Notes under the pieces: model-generated | Databases searched by the model: none | Told to the model about the DNA's origin: nothing | The model's input: the letters and a program-made list of their open reading frames with translations, nothing else | Made by a program: the position numbers and the translations under genes | Source: Citrobacter sp. | Lineage (GTDB): Bacteria > Pseudomonadota > Gammaproteobacteria > Enterobacterales > Enterobacteriaceae | NCBI GenBank assembly: GCA_019415335.1 | Contig: DXKH01000059.1 | Coordinates: forward strand, 10,442 to 74,441 | Length of the DNA: 64,000 bases | Reading direction: 5' to 3' | Part shown: positions 18,851 through 29,081 of the stretch, in pieces | How positions within the stretch are numbered: the first letter of the stretch is position 1 | Layout: every line of letters begins with the position of its first letter

Positions 18851-20812
18851 TTACAGCCGGAGCCAGTCGATGATCCCCTGCGCGGCATGGCGTCCTTCCG
18901 CCATTGCGGTGACCACCAGATCGGCGCCACGAACGGCATCACCACCCGCAAAGATCTTCGGGTTACTGGTCTGGTAACGGTACGCGCTCTCAACGTTCGC
19001 CGCGATACGTCCCCAGCTATCCACCTGTACACCGTGGGTCTCCAGCCACGGCATCCCGTGCGGATGGAAACCAAATGCCATGATCACGGCATCTGCCGGC
19101 ATCACAAACTCACTGCCGGCGATCGGCACCGGACGGCGGCGTCCCTGGGCATCTGGCTCACCCAACTGCGTACGCAGTAAACGGATGCCGCTGACGCGCC
19201 CTTCCGCGTTCAGTTCCAGATCGACCGGCTGCACGTTGAACTCGAAGTTGGCCCCTTCCTCACGCGCATTTTTCACCTCTTTCTTTGAACCCGGCATGTT
19301 GGCTTCGTCGCGGCGATAAGCACAGGTGACCTGGCTTGCGCCATGACGCAGCGCGGTACGGACGCAGTCCATCGCCGTGTCACCACCACCCAGCACCACC
19401 ACGTTGAGTCCGGCGGTGTCGATGTACGGCTCTTCAGGACATTCATCCAGTCCCATCACCTGTTTGGTATTGGCGATCAGGAATGGCAGCGCGTCGTAGA
19501 CGCCCGGGGCATCTTCATTGGGCAGGTCGGCCTTCATCGAACGATAGGTTCCCACGCCGACAAACACGGCGTCGTAATCTTCCAGTAGCGCCTCCATTTT
19601 CACATCCCTGCCCACTTCGCAGTTCAGCTCAAAATGGATCCCCATCGCGCTGAAGATTTCCCGACGGCGCGCCAGCAGTGATTTATCCAGTTTGAAGGCC
19701 GGGATGCCAAAGGTCAGCAGTCCGCCGATTTCAGGATGACGGTCAAAAACCGTGGCGCTGACGCCGTGACGCGCCAGCACGTCAGCGCAGGCAAGCCCTG
19801 CCGGACCGGCACCAATAATCGCAACGCGCTTGTCGACCTTCTGGACATGGCTCAGATCCGGTCGCCAGCCCTTACCCAGCGCGCGGTCGGAAATGTAACG
19901 TTCAATGTTGCCGATCGTCACCGCGCCATGCTCATCACGCACCGTACAGGCACCCTCGCACAGTCGATCCTGTGGACAGACGCGCCCGGTGATTTCCGGC
20001 AAGCAGTTCGTCTGGTGAGATAACTCCACTGCCGCATCAATGTTCCCGGCTTTCACCAGTTCAATCCACTGGGGGATGTGGTTATGCAGTGGGCAGGTCC
20101 ATTCACAAATGCTGTGCTCACCGCACTTCAGGCAGCGTGAGGCCTCCTGTTTTGCCTGAGCCGTACGAAACGGCAGATAGATTTCGTCAAAGCTGACTTT
20201 TCGCGCATCGATAGCCAGTTTATCCGGCTCACCGCGCGCAGGCGTCGCGTGCATTTGCTCAATTTTGCTCATCCCGGTGAAGGATGTCGCCGTCGCATCC
20301 GCATGCCAGGGCTGATTCTCCTGCCTGGCGGTACGTAAGCGTCGTGCTTTTGACAGTTGGGTTAACGATCCTTCCGTCACCAGTTGCAGCGCGTCTGCAG
20401 GACAGTTCTCCACGCAGGCCGGTCCATTTTCCCGCCCCTGGCAAAGGTCACATTTGTGCGCCGTTGCTTTAACCTGACCTTTGGCGACGGGTGTCAGGAC
20501 GATCTGCATGGTGCCAAACGGACAGGCCACCACGCAGGATTTACAGCCGATACACTTTTGTTGATTGACCTGCACACTGTCGTTAACGTGGCTTATCGCC
20601 CCATTCGGACAACTGCGCGCACAGGGAGCATCTTCGCAATGGTGGCAGGTCACTGCACTTCGCTGATGCTGATGCTTGATAACCGTGATCCGGGGCTGAT
20701 AGTAACGTTGGCTAAGGACGTGTTGCTCTTCATTGTGGGCCAAAACGCAAGCAACTTCACAGGCATGGCATCCCAGGCACTGTTGGCTGTTGGCCATAAT
20801 AAAACGGTTCAT
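18851..20812 (-). CDS. aegA: AegA, iron-sulfur and FAD oxidoreductase
   Basis: AegA fuses an N-terminal multi-[4Fe-4S] ferredoxin module to a glutamate-synthase-small-subunit-like FAD/NADPH module. In E. coli it has been linked to anaerobic uric acid degradation. Clusters are visible as CLGCHACEVAC, CHHCEDAPCARSCP, CIGCKSCVVACP and CDLCQGRENGPACVENCP, then CLKCGEHSICEWTCP. The FAD-binding motif is VAIIGAGPAGLACADV and the NADPH-binding motif is VVVLGGGDTAMDC. The length is 653 residues; E. coli AegA is slightly longer at the C-terminus. Divergent from narQ. Confidence 0.93.
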   Translation of the reverse strand: MNRFIMANSQQCLGCHACEVACVLAHNEEQHVLSQRYYQPRITVIKHQHQRSAVTCHHCEDAPCARSCPNGAISHVNDSVQVNQQKCIGCKSCVVACPFGTMQIVLTPVAKGQVKATAHKCDLCQGRENGPACVENCPADALQLVTEGSLTQLSKARRLRTARQENQPWHADATATSFTGMSKIEQMHATPARGEPDKLAIDARKVSFDEIYLPFRTAQAKQEASRCLKCGEHSICEWTCPLHNHIPQWIELVKAGNIDAAVELSHQTNCLPEITGRVCPQDRLCEGACTVRDEHGAVTIGNIERYISDRALGKGWRPDLSHVQKVDKRVAIIGAGPAGLACADVLARHGVSATVFDRHPEIGGLLTFGIPAFKLDKSLLARRREIFSAMGIHFELNCEVGRDVKMEALLEDYDAVFVGVGTYRSMKADLPNEDAPGVYDALPFLIANTKQVMGLDECPEEPYIDTAGLNVVVLGGGDTAMDCVRTALRHGASQVTCAYRRDEANMPGSKKEVKNAREEGANFEFNVQPVDLELNAEGRVSGIRLLRTQLGEPDAQGRRRPVPIAGSEFVMPADAVIMAFGFHPHGMPWLETHGVQVDSWGRIAANVESAYRYQTSNPKIFAGGDAVRGADLVVTAMAEGRHAAQGIIDWLRL

Positions 20813-21025
20813 GGCGACCTTCTTTTTTGGTTGTAAAAACCTTATTCTTTATATAAGTGTTGTTATTAACCGACTGACCACACGTCGGCAATGTTCATTT
20901 GCCCAGGAAGCACAACTATTTCTACAGAACCTGTGGCAGATCAATTTATTTCAGCCCAGGTGAAATTACGTTTCAGTTCTGCGAAAGCTTTTTCACCGTA
21001 AGCACTTTTAAAGGAAATTACGCGT

Positions 21026-22732
21026 GTGATCGTCAAACGCCCTGTCTCGGCCAGTCTGGCCCGGGCTTTTTTTTACATTGTCCTGCTCTCGATTCTCTCG
21101 ACCGGCGTCGCACTACTGACGCTGGCCAGCAGCCTGCGGGATGCCGAAGCCATTAACGTGGCGGGTTCTTTGCGTATGCAGAGCTATCGTCTGGGGTACG
21201 ATCTGCAAAGCAATAGCCCGCAATTAAACGCCCATCGCCAGCTCTTTCAACAGGCCCTCAACTCACCGGCGTTAAGCAATCTGAATGCCTGGTATGTGCC
21301 TCAGGCGGTGAAAGGTCGCTACGCGCAACTGCACGCCAACTGGCTGGAGATGAATCCCCGCCTGATTGATGGCGACCTGCAGTGGTATCAAAACAACATT
21401 AACGCCTACGTCGATAAGATCGATCTCTTCGTGCTGGCCTTGCAGCACTATGCCGAACGCAAAGTGATGCTGGTAGTGGGGATCTCGCTGGCGGGCGGTA
21501 TCGGGATCTTTACCCTCGTCTTTTTCACCCTGCGCCGTATTCGTCATCAGGTTGTGCGCCCGCTGAATCAGCTGGTGATGGCCAGTCAGCGTATTGAACA
21601 CGGTCAGTTTGATTCACCGCCGCTGGATACGCACCTTCCCAACGAGCTGGGGCTGCTGGCGAAGACCTTTAATCAGATGTCGAGCGAACTGCATAAGCTG
21701 TACCGCTCGCTGGAGGCGAAGGTCGAAGAAAAGACCCACGATCTCCATGAAGCCAAACGGCGTCTGGAAGTGCTGTACCAGTGTTCTCAGGCGCTGAATA
21801 CCAGTCAGATTGATGTGCACTGCTTCCGCCATATTTTGCAGATTGTTCGTGATAACGAAGCGGCACAATTCCTTGAGCTTACCGTCGGGGAAAACTGGCG
21901 TATCAGTGAGGGGGAAAAACAGGCCGACCTGCCGATGCAAATTCTGCCGGTGACTATGCAGGAGACGGTCTACGGTGAACTGCACTGGCAAAGCCAGCAT
22001 GTCGCCAGCGCGATCCCTCTGCTAAACAGCGTGTCGACAATGCTGGGGCGCGGCCTGTACTTCAATCACGCGCAGAAACACTTCCAGCAACTGTTGCTGA
22101 TGGAAGAACGCGCCACCATTGCTCGCGAACTGCATGATTCGCTGGCGCAGGTGCTCTCGTATCTGCGCATTCAGTTGACGCTGCTCAAGCGCGCCATTCC
22201 GGAGGATAACGCCCCGGCACAGGCCATTATGGATGACTTCTCGCGGGCGCTGAACGATGCCTATCGTCAGTTGCGTGAACTGCTGACCACCTTCCGCCTG
22301 ACGCTGCAGCAGGCCGATTTACCCTCTGCACTGCATGAAATGCTCGAAGCGCTGCAAGGACAAACTGCCGCTACACTCACTCTGGACTGCCGGTTGCCGA
22401 CGCTGGCGCTTGATGCGCAGATGCAGGTCCATTTGTTACAGATTATCCGGGAAGCGGTGCTCAACGCGATGAAGCACGCCAATGCCAGTGAGATTGCCGT
22501 AAGCTGTGTGACGGCGCCGGATGGCAATCACACAGTGTATATTCGCGATAACGGCGTGGGCATTGGCGAGCCTAACGAACCGGCGGGACATTATGGCCTG
22601 AACATTATGCGTGAGCGCGCGGAACGTCTTGGCGGCACGTTAAGTTTCTCGCAGCCTTCCGGCGGCGGGACGTTAGTGAGCATTAGCTTTCGCTCGACAG
22701 AATCAGAAGAGGATGCGAGTCATCTGACATAA
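21026..22732 (+). CDS. narQ: Nitrate/nitrite sensor histidine kinase NarQ
   Basis: NarQ senses periplasmic nitrate/nitrite and phosphorylates NarL and NarP. The start is GTG at 21026 after AAAGGAAAT, giving MIVKRPVSAS and 568 residues. The order is TM1 (about 14-34), a periplasmic four-helix sensor with the P-box GSLRMQSYRLGYDL, TM2 (about 147-167), HAMP, then the kinase with phospho-acceptor H370 in RELHDSLAQ. The ATPase region has NAMKHANA and DNGVGIG. Nearby aegA also functions in anaerobic metabolism, but they are divergently transcribed. Confidence 0.96.
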   Translation: MIVKRPVSASLARAFFYIVLLSILSTGVALLTLASSLRDAEAINVAGSLRMQSYRLGYDLQSNSPQLNAHRQLFQQALNSPALSNLNAWYVPQAVKGRYAQLHANWLEMNPRLIDGDLQWYQNNINAYVDKIDLFVLALQHYAERKVMLVVGISLAGGIGIFTLVFFTLRRIRHQVVRPLNQLVMASQRIEHGQFDSPPLDTHLPNELGLLAKTFNQMSSELHKLYRSLEAKVEEKTHDLHEAKRRLEVLYQCSQALNTSQIDVHCFRHILQIVRDNEAAQFLELTVGENWRISEGEKQADLPMQILPVTMQETVYGELHWQSQHVASAIPLLNSVSTMLGRGLYFNHAQKHFQQLLLMEERATIARELHDSLAQVLSYLRIQLTLLKRAIPEDNAPAQAIMDDFSRALNDAYRQLRELLTTFRLTLQQADLPSALHEMLEALQGQTAATLTLDCRLPTLALDAQMQVHLLQIIREAVLNAMKHANASEIAVSCVTAPDGNHTVYIRDNGVGIGEPNEPAGHYGLNIMRERAERLGGTLSFSQPSGGGTLVSISFRSTESEEDASHLT

Positions 22733-22811
22733 AATCGCACAAAACCGGACGCGAGCGTGCGGGAAGCTGACAAACGCTGTAATCAGGCATGATAATTTAC
22801 ATTATCTCCTT

Positions 22812-22829
22812 TTTTTCTCCACGTTTGAC
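22812..22829 (+). promoter_or_regulatory. BaeR-like box upstream of acrD
   Basis: TTTTTCTCCACGTTTGAC matches the reported BaeR consensus TTTTTCTCCATDATTGGC at about 14 of 18 positions, with the first ten bases identical. It lies about 72 nt before the acrD ATG. BaeSR activation of acrD is known in E. coli and Salmonella. The adjacent TTGACT (22825-22830) could also act as a -35 element, but no well-spaced -10 is obvious. Confidence 0.65.
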
Positions 22830-22900
22830 TCGTACCTTCCCGCTACAGTGAAGCAAGTCATACCTATAAAGATATGTAGAATAATGAGGTCCTCTTTCTG

Positions 22901-25900
22901 ATGGCGAATTTCTTTATCGATCGCCCCATCTTTGCCTGGGTGCTGGCTATCCTGTTGTGCCTGACAGGTACCCTGGCTATTTTCTCTTTGCCGGTGGAAC
23001 AATATCCGGATCTGGCGCCGCCAAACGTGCGCATCACGGCAAACTATCCCGGCGCCTCCGCCCAAACGCTGGAAAACACCGTCACCCAGGTCATTGAGCA
23101 GAACATGACCGGCCTCGATAATCTGATGTACATGTCATCGCAAAGCAGCGGCACCGGACAAGCGTCGGTCACGCTGAGCTTCGTGGCGGGAACCGATCCG
23201 GATGAAGCCGTCCAACAGGTCCAGAACCAGTTACAGTCGGCAATGCGTAAACTGCCGCAGGCGGTACAGAACCAGGGCGTCACGGTCCGTAAGACCGGGG
23301 ATACCAATATCCTGACGATTGCTTTTGTCTCCACCGACGGGTCTATGGATAAGCAGGATATCGCGGACTACGTCGCCAGTAATATTCAGGATCCGCTCAG
23401 CCGGGTGAGCGGCGTCGGCGATATCGATGCCTACGGCTCGCAATATTCCATGCGCATCTGGCTGGATCCGGCAAAGCTCAACAGTTTCCAGATGACCGCA
23501 AAAGATGTTACCGACGCCATAGAGTCGCAGAACGCGCAGATCGCCGTCGGACAGCTTGGCGGAACCCCTTCCGTTGATACCCAGGCGCTGAACGCCACCA
23601 TTAACGCCCAGTCGCTGCTGCAAACGCCGGAACAGTTTCGCGCCATTACGCTGCTCGTCAATCAGGATGGCTCAGAAGTGACCTTAGGCGATGTCGCCAC
23701 CGTCGAAATGGGAGCGGAGAAGTATGATTATCTCAGCCGCTTCAATGGCAATGCGGCATCCGGGCTTGGGGTCAAACTGGCGTCCGGAGCCAACGAAATG
23801 GCCACCGCGACCCAGGTGATTAAGCGCCTGAATGAGTTGGCGCAATACTTCCCACACGGTCTGGAATACAAGGTGGCCTATGAAACCACCTCCTTCGTTA
23901 AAGCCTCCATTGAAGACGTGGTGAAAACGCTGCTGGAAGCCATCGCGCTGGTGTTCCTCGTGATGTACCTGTTCCTGCAAAATTTCCGCGCCACGTTGAT
24001 TCCGACCATTGCCGTACCGGTGGTGCTGATGGGTACCTTCTCGGTGCTCTATGCCTTCGGTTACAGCATCAACACCCTGACCATGTTTGCGATGGTACTG
24101 GCGATCGGCCTGCTGGTGGATGACGCCATCGTGGTCGTGGAAAACGTCGAGCGCATTATGAGTGAGGAAGGCCTCACGCCGCGCGAGGCGACACGAAAAT
24201 CGATGGGACAAATCCAGGGGGCGCTGGTCGGTATTGCGATGGTGCTGTCAGCCGTCTTCGTACCGATGGCCTTCTTTGGCGGGACCACCGGGGCAATCTA
24301 CCGTCAGTTCTCCATTACCATTGTGGCGGCGATGGTGCTTTCCGTTCTGGTGGCGATGATCCTCACTCCTGCCCTGTGCGCCACCCTGCTTAAACCGCTG
24401 CACAAAGGCGAGCATCACGGGCAAACCGGTTTCTTCGGCTGGTTTAACCGCACCTTCAACCGTAACGCCGAGCGTTACGAAAAAGGCGTGGCCAAAATTC
24501 TGCATCGCAGCCTGCGCTGGATCCTGATTTATGTACTGCTGCTGGGCGCGATGGTGGTTCTGTTCCTGCGTCTGCCGACCTCGTTCCTGCCGCTGGAAGA
24601 TCGCGGCATGTTTATCACCTCGGTTCAGTTGCCAAGCGGCTCCACGCAGCAACAAACCTTAAAAGTGGTACAGGAAGTCGAGAAATATTATTTCACCCAT
24701 GAAAAGGATACTGTCCAGTCCGTCTTTGCGACGGTCGGTTCCGGCCCGGGGGGCAACGGTCAGAACGTGGCACGTATGTTTGTACGCCTGAAAGACTGGA
24801 GCGAACGCGACCCGACGACTGGCACCTCGTTTGCCATTATCGAACGTGCGACGAAGGCGTTTAACAAAATCAAAGAGGCGCGTGTGTTCGCCAGCAGCCC
24901 GCCAGCCATCAGCGGTCTCGGCAGCTCCGCAGGTTTTGATATGGAATTGCAGGATCACGCCGGTGCTGGTCATGACGCCTTAATGGCCGCACGTGACCAA
25001 CTGCTTCGCCTGGCGTCACAGGATAGCGCCCTGACCCGCGTGCGCCACAACGGTCTGGACGACAGTCCTCAACTGCAAATTGATGTCGACCAACGCAAAG
25101 CACAGGCGCTGGGCGTATCCATTGACGACATCAACGATACGTTGCAGACAGCCTGGGGATCGAGCTACGTCAACGACTTTATGGACCGTGGCCGCGTGAA
25201 GAAGGTCTACGTCCAGGCGGCAGCAAAATACCGCATGCTGCCAGACGACATCAACCTGTGGTACGTGCGCAATAACAGCGGCGGCATGGTGCCTTTCTCG
25301 GCCTTCGCTACCTCTCGCTGGGAGACCGGTTCTCCGCGTCTGGAACGCTACAACGGCTATTCTGCCGTCGAAATTGTCGGTGAAGCCGCGCCTGGCGTGA
25401 GTACCGGGACAGCGATGGATGTGATGGAGTCGCTGGTGCGTCAGTTGCCGACCGGTTTTGGTCTGGAATGGACCGCCATGTCGTACCAGGAGCGACTCTC
25501 CGGGGCGCAGGCACCGGCCCTGTATGCCATTTCACTGTTGGTGGTATTCCTGTGCCTGGCTGCACTGTATGAAAGCTGGTCAGTGCCGTTCTCAGTGATG
25601 CTGGTGGTGCCGTTGGGGGTCATCGGCGCGCTGCTTGCGACCTGGATGCGCGGTCTGGAAAACGATGTCTATTTCCAGGTCGGGCTGTTGACGGTCATTG
25701 GGCTTTCGGCGAAAAACGCCATTTTAATCGTTGAATTTGCCAATGAGATGAACGAAAAAGGACACGATCTGCTGGATGCGACGTTGCACGCCTGTCGGCA
25801 GCGCTTACGTCCAATTCTGATGACCTCGCTGGCGTTTATCTTCGGCGTACTGCCGATGGCTATCAGCAATGGCGCAGGCTCCGGCGGTCAACACGCCGTC

Positions 25901-26014
25901 GGGACGGGCGTCATGGGCGGGATGATCTCGGCAACGGTACTGGCGATCTACTTCGTGCCGCTGTTCTTCGTGCTGGTCCGTCGCCGCTTCCCGCTGAAGC
26001 CACGCCCGGAATAA
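22901..26014 (+). CDS. acrD: RND multidrug efflux pump AcrD
   Basis: AcrD is an inner-membrane proton-driven RND transporter that works with AcrA and TolC to export aminoglycosides, bile salts and other amphiphiles. The 1037 residues equal the E. coli length. The family start [17 protein letters not shown] and the proton-relay aspartates D407-D408 in [16 protein letters not shown] are visible; two large periplasmic loops flank the membrane bundles. It is monocistronic, with its own terminator and a BaeR-like box upstream. Confidence 0.96.
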   Translation: MANFFIDRPIFAWVLAILLCLTGTLAIFSLPVEQYPDLAPPNVRITANYPGASAQTLENTVTQVIEQNMTGLDNLMYMSSQSSGTGQASVTLSFVAGTDPDEAVQQVQNQLQSAMRKLPQAVQNQGVTVRKTGDTNILTIAFVSTDGSMDKQDIADYVASNIQDPLSRVSGVGDIDAYGSQYSMRIWLDPAKLNSFQMTAKDVTDAIESQNAQIAVGQLGGTPSVDTQALNATINAQSLLQTPEQFRAITLLVNQDGSEVTLGDVATVEMGAEKYDYLSRFNGNAASGLGVKLASGANEMATATQVIKRLNELAQYFPHGLEYKVAYETTSFVKASIEDVVKTLLEAIALVFLVMYLFLQNFRATLIPTIAVPVVLMGTFSVLYAFGYSINTLTMFAMVLAIGLLVDDAIVVVENVERIMSEEGLTPREATRKSMGQIQGALVGIAMVLSAVFVPMAFFGGTTGAIYRQFSITIVAAMVLSVLVAMILTPALCATLLKPLHKGEHHGQTGFFGWFNRTFNRNAERYEKGVAKILHRSLRWILIYVLLLGAMVVLFLRLPTSFLPLEDRGMFITSVQLPSGSTQQQTLKVVQEVEKYYFTHEKDTVQSVFATVGSGPGGNGQNVARMFVRLKDWSERDPTTGTSFAIIERATKAFNKIKEARVFASSPPAISGLGSSAGFDMELQDHAGAGHDALMAARDQLLRLASQDSALTRVRHNGLDDSPQLQIDVDQRKAQALGVSIDDINDTLQTAWGSSYVNDFMDRGRVKKVYVQAAAKYRMLPDDINLWYVRNNSGGMVPFSAFATSRWETGSPRLERYNGYSAVEIVGEAAPGVSTGTAMDVMESLVRQLPTGFGLEWTAMSYQERLSGAQAPALYAISLLVVFLCLAALYESWSVPFSVMLVVPLGVIGALLATWMRGLENDVYFQVGLLTVIGLSAKNAILIVEFANEMNEKGHDLLDATLHACRQRLRPILMTSLAFIFGVLPMAISNGAGSGGQHAVGTGVMGGMISATVLAIYFVPLFFVLVRRRFPLKPRPE

Positions 26015-26026
26015 GAAATAAAAAAA

Positions 26027-26055
26027 GGCGACCTGCCAACGGGTCGCCCTTTCTG
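26027..26055 (+). terminator. Intrinsic terminator of acrD
   Basis: The stem GGCGACC/GGTCGCC with a short loop is followed by CTTTCTGTG; it begins 13 nt after the acrD stop. The upstream A tract suggests weak bidirectional activity that could also end ypfM transcripts. Confidence 0.8.
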
Positions 26056-26107
26056 TGTGATGAATCTCACACGGTATGCTCTGTTATTTGGTCATCCTTC
26101 CAGAAAT

Positions 26108-26167
26108 TTATTTGCGAAGCATAACTTCGATAAAATCTTTCCAGTTCCCCAGTTCGCGTTCAATCAT
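26108..26167 (-). CDS. ypfM: YpfM, 19-residue small protein
   Basis: On the minus strand an ATG at 26167-26165 opens a 19-codon frame, MIERELGNWKDFIEVMLRK, ending in TAA at 26110-26108. I recall E. coli YpfM as the same 19-residue protein, whose expression has been shown experimentally; its function is unknown. The SD AGAGG lies about 6 nt before the start (AGCAGAGGTTGTTATG). The peptide could form a short amphipathic helix (hydrophobic Ile, Leu, Trp, Phe, Val faces). It sits alone in an AT-rich gap opposite in direction to acrD and yffB. Confidence 0.88.
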   Translation of the reverse strand: MIERELGNWKDFIEVMLRK

Positions 26168-26555
26168 AACAACCTCTGCTTCTTATTATGGGTATTCTAC
26201 AAAAACATTCTCATCTGGTGAAGACAAATTAACCGATTGCTGTGATTACATCCTCCGGGGTGTGGTTGATGTGATTACTATGGCGCGGTCACCATAAATT
26301 TTATGTGACTTACTGCAATAATTCGCAACAATCATACCTTATCTGGTACTTCTTCAATTTCGATTAAAAACAAGTGACTGCGTCGGAGAAAATTCCGAAT
26401 TTTGATTAAGCAGTAAATATCAACATATTCAGGAATTATTATTCACATTACTTCAACAATGTTATATTTACCGATCACGATTAAATGACAAGATGTATTA
26501 TCGGCCGTAACGATATTGATGACTATATAGTCAAATTACGTTAATAAGGATGCAA
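26168..26555. other. AT-rich intergenic region between ypfM and yffB
   Basis: These 388 nt carry no credible ORF and are much richer in A+T than the neighbouring genes. They must contain the divergent ypfM and yffB promoters. A perfect 15-nt odd palindrome AAAATTC-C-GAATTTT lies at 26389-26403. Runs such as CAATTTCGATTAAAAA suggest a target for nucleoid proteins such as H-NS (inference). No small-RNA terminator is evident. Confidence 0.5.
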
Positions 26556-26912
26556 ATGGTTACCCTCTACGGTATTAAAAATTGCGACACCATGAAAAAG
26601 GCGCGCCGCTGGCTGGAAGCGCGTGGCATTGATTACCGTTTTCACGATTACCGTGTCGATGGACTGGACAACACGCTTCTCACTTCATTTATCAATGAAT
26701 TAGGTTGGGAATCGCTTCTCAACACTCGTGGGACGACGTGGCGCAAACTGGATGAAGCCACGCGCAGTCATATCACCGATGCCGCGTCTGCCGCCGCATT
26801 AATGACTGAAATGCCGGCGATCATCAAACGCCCATTGCTCTGCGCGCCCGGTAAGCCTATGCTGCTGGGTTTTAGTGAATCCAGTTATCAGCAGTTTTTT
26901 GACGAGGTGTAG
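26556..26912 (+). CDS. yffB: YffB, ArsC/Spx-family thioredoxin-fold protein
   Basis: YffB has an arsenate-reductase-like thioredoxin fold, but its physiological substrate is unknown; it does not appear to be a true arsenate reductase. The ATG at 26556 gives 118 residues with AAGGA 5 nt upstream; an ATG two codons earlier overlaps that SD and is less likely. The single active-site-type cysteine is C10 in [11 protein letters not shown], and RGTTWRKL and IIKRPLL are the family motifs. dapE begins 3 nt after its stop, so both are cotranscribed. Confidence 0.92.
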   Translation: MVTLYGIKNCDTMKKARRWLEARGIDYRFHDYRVDGLDNTLLTSFINELGWESLLNTRGTTWRKLDEATRSHITDAASAAALMTEMPAIIKRPLLCAPGKPMLLGFSESSYQQFFDEV

Positions 26913-26915
26913 TCT

Positions 26916-28043
26916 ATGTCGTGCCCGGTTATTGAGCTGACACAGCAGCTTATTCGCCGCCCTTCCCTGAGCCCGGATGATGCGGGATGTCAGGCGTTGA
27001 TGATTGAACGCCTGCGCGCGATCGGTTTTACCGTTGAGCGCATGGATTTTGCGGATACACAGAATTTTTGGGCATGGCGCGGACAGGGTGAGACGCTGGC
27101 GTTTGCCGGTCACACCGACGTGGTGCCAGCGGGCGATGCCGATCGTTGGATCAACCCACCTTTCGAGCCAACTATTCGCGACGGGATGTTGTTCGGTCGC
27201 GGCGCGGCGGATATGAAAGGTTCGCTGGCAGCCATGGTGGTGGCAGCAGAGCGTTTTGTCGCTCAGCACCCGAACCACAAAGGGCGTCTGGCGTTTCTGA
27301 TCACCTCCGATGAAGAGGCCAGCGCGAAAAACGGCACCGTCAAGGTTGTCGAGGCGCTAATGGCGCGCAATGAGCGTCTGGATTACTGTCTGGTTGGCGA
27401 ACCTTCAAGCACCGAAGTCGTTGGCGACGTGGTGAAGAACGGTCGTCGCGGATCGCTCACTTGCAACCTGACCATCCACGGCGTGCAGGGCCACGTGGCC
27501 TATCCCCATCTGGCGGATAACCCGGTACACCGCGCCGCGCCGATGCTCAATGAGCTGGTGAACATTGAATGGGATCAGGGTAATGAATTTTTCCCGGCCA
27601 CCAGTATGCAGATTGCCAACGTCCAGGCGGGCACCGGTAGCAATAACGTCATCCCAGGGGAACTGTTTGTGCAGTTCAACTTTCGTTTCAGTACCGAACT
27701 GACCGACGAAATGATCAAAGCGCGGGTGCACGCGTTGCTCGAAAAACATCAGTTGCGCTATACCGTTGACTGGTGGCTCTCTGGCCAGCCGTTCCTCACC
27801 GATCGCGGCAAGCTGGTGGATGCGGTAGTGAACGCCATCGAGCACTATAATGAAATTAAACCGCAGTTACTGACCACAGGCGGTACGTCTGATGGACGGT
27901 TTATCGCTCGTATGGGGGCACAGGTCGTGGAGTTGGGACCGGTGAATGCCACGATTCATAAAATCAATGAATGCGTGAACGCCGCCGACCTGCAACTGCT
28001 TGCCCGTATGTATCAACGTATTATGGAACAACTCGTCGCCTGA
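26916..28043 (+). CDS. dapE: Succinyl-diaminopimelate desuccinylase
   Basis: DapE is the di-zinc M20-family enzyme that removes succinate from N-succinyl-LL-diaminopimelate in lysine and peptidoglycan-precursor synthesis. The 375 residues match E. coli. Metal and catalytic residues are visible: H66 and D68 in [12 protein letters not shown]99 in [10 protein letters not shown], and E133-E134 in [11 protein letters not shown]. It acts two steps downstream of DapA's branch, and dapA lies in this same window. Confidence 0.97.
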   Translation: MSCPVIELTQQLIRRPSLSPDDAGCQALMIERLRAIGFTVERMDFADTQNFWAWRGQGETLAFAGHTDVVPAGDADRWINPPFEPTIRDGMLFGRGAADMKGSLAAMVVAAERFVAQHPNHKGRLAFLITSDEEASAKNGTVKVVEALMARNERLDYCLVGEPSSTEVVGDVVKNGRRGSLTCNLTIHGVQGHVAYPHLADNPVHRAAPMLNELVNIEWDQGNEFFPATSMQIANVQAGTGSNNVIPGELFVQFNFRFSTELTDEMIKARVHALLEKHQLRYTVDWWLSGQPFLTDRGKLVDAVVNAIEHYNEIKPQLLTTGGTSDGRFIARMGAQVVELGPVNATIHKINECVNAADLQLLARMYQRIMEQLVA

Positions 28044-28069
28044 CGAGATTCCAGAAAGAGGTAACGCGC

Positions 28070-28270
28070 ATGGACTGGCTGGCAAAATATTGGTGGATTC
28101 TGGTGCTGGTGTTTTTGGTAGGTGTACTGCTGAATGTGATCAAGGATCTCAAACGCGTCGACCACAAAAAATTCCTTGCGAATAAACCAGAACTTCCCCC
28201 GCATCGTGATTTTAACGATAAGTGGGATGACGACGACGATTGGCCGAAGAAAGATCAACCGAAGAAATAA
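28070..28270 (+). CDS. ypfN: YpfN, small single-span membrane protein
   Basis: The 66-residue protein starts at ATG 28070 (MDWLAKYWW) after AGAGGTAA. One hydrophobic segment (about residues 7-24, [17 protein letters not shown]) is followed by a strongly charged tail ending in an acidic cluster (KWDDDDDW) and a Lys-rich end. It belongs to the UPF0370 family, of unknown function. It follows dapE after 26 nt and is likely the last gene of yffB-dapE-ypfN. Confidence 0.9.
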   Translation: MDWLAKYWWILVLVFLVGVLLNVIKDLKRVDHKKFLANKPELPPHRDFNDKWDDDDDWPKKDQPKK

Positions 28271-28276
28271 CCAAAG

Positions 28277-28310
28277 GCCGGAAGGGATCCCCCATTCCGG
28301 CTTTGTCTTT
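28277..28310 (+). terminator. Terminator between ypfN and ypfH
   Basis: A perfect 7-bp stem GCCGGAA/TTCCGGC is followed by TTTGTCTTTT on the plus strand and by CTTTGGTT on the minus strand. It probably serves both convergent genes, but overlaps the ypfH stop region on the plus-strand U tract. Confidence 0.78.
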
Positions 28311-29008
28311 TAGATCATCTCAATCACGTCATCATCGTTCGGCGTACCGCCGCTGAGCGCTTCATCAAAGTAGTGCTTCGGCACGGTATAGCGCAAATGA
28401 TCGAGGGCAAACTGCATGCTACGGTCGTCAATCGCGTGACCAAGGTCTTCCACAATATCCAGCGTGACATCCCCGCCAGCGCTTAACAGCGCGTCCTGGG
28501 CGGCTACCGCATGCGAAAGCTCAATGACCCGATCTTCACCACCGTGGATCAAGTGGATCGTAGTGGCAGTCGATGCGCTTTCCGGCAGGCTGGCGTAGCG
28601 TCCGTTAAACGCAATCACCCGCGAGGCCAGACCAGGCTCGGCTTTGATGCTCTCCAGCGCCATAATCGCCCCCTGAGAGAAACCAATCAGCGCCGTGGCA
28701 TTTTCCCCTACGCCACTCTGCTTTTGCCAGTAGCGTACGGTTTCGATAAACACCGGCATGATCGCGTCAATCCGTGCCTGGCGGTTCTCTTCCGTCACCC
28801 CTTGCACGGAAAACCACTGACGTCCGGATGCCGGGCCGCTCGGCTCAACGCCGCCGATACTGACCACCAGCGCGTCAGGAAAGAGTGGAGCAAACCACGA
28901 CCCTATCTCACCCATTGCGACGGGGTTATCGCCCACGCCATGAAACAGCAGCAACAGCTGTTGAGCAGGTTGGGCCGGACTTTGAACTACAAAATGGTCA
29001 TGTTTCAT
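28310..29008 (-). CDS. ypfH: YpfH, alpha/beta-hydrolase (carboxylesterase family)
   Basis: YpfH belongs to the phospholipase/carboxylesterase branch of alpha/beta-hydrolases; E. coli YpfH shows esterase activity in vitro and its natural substrate is unknown. The ATG at 29008 (MKHDHFVVQS) has AAGGAGAT upstream and gives 232 residues; a longer frame reaching 29122 is rejected. The likely triad is S111 (GFSQG), D159 (HGGEDRV) and H191 (GHAID). No signal peptide is seen. Confidence 0.92.
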   Translation of the reverse strand: MKHDHFVVQSPAQPAQQLLLLFHGVGDNPVAMGEIGSWFAPLFPDALVVSIGGVEPSGPASGRQWFSVQGVTEENRQARIDAIMPVFIETVRYWQKQSGVGENATALIGFSQGAIMALESIKAEPGLASRVIAFNGRYASLPESASTATTIHLIHGGEDRVIELSHAVAAQDALLSAGGDVTLDIVEDLGHAIDDRSMQFALDHLRYTVPKHYFDEALSGGTPNDDDVIEMI

Positions 29009-29081
29009 GGCGATCTCCTTAACTGATGTCGTTAATTCTACGCTGCTCAATCGCAATGACCATGCCAGAAAATTGAAGGAG

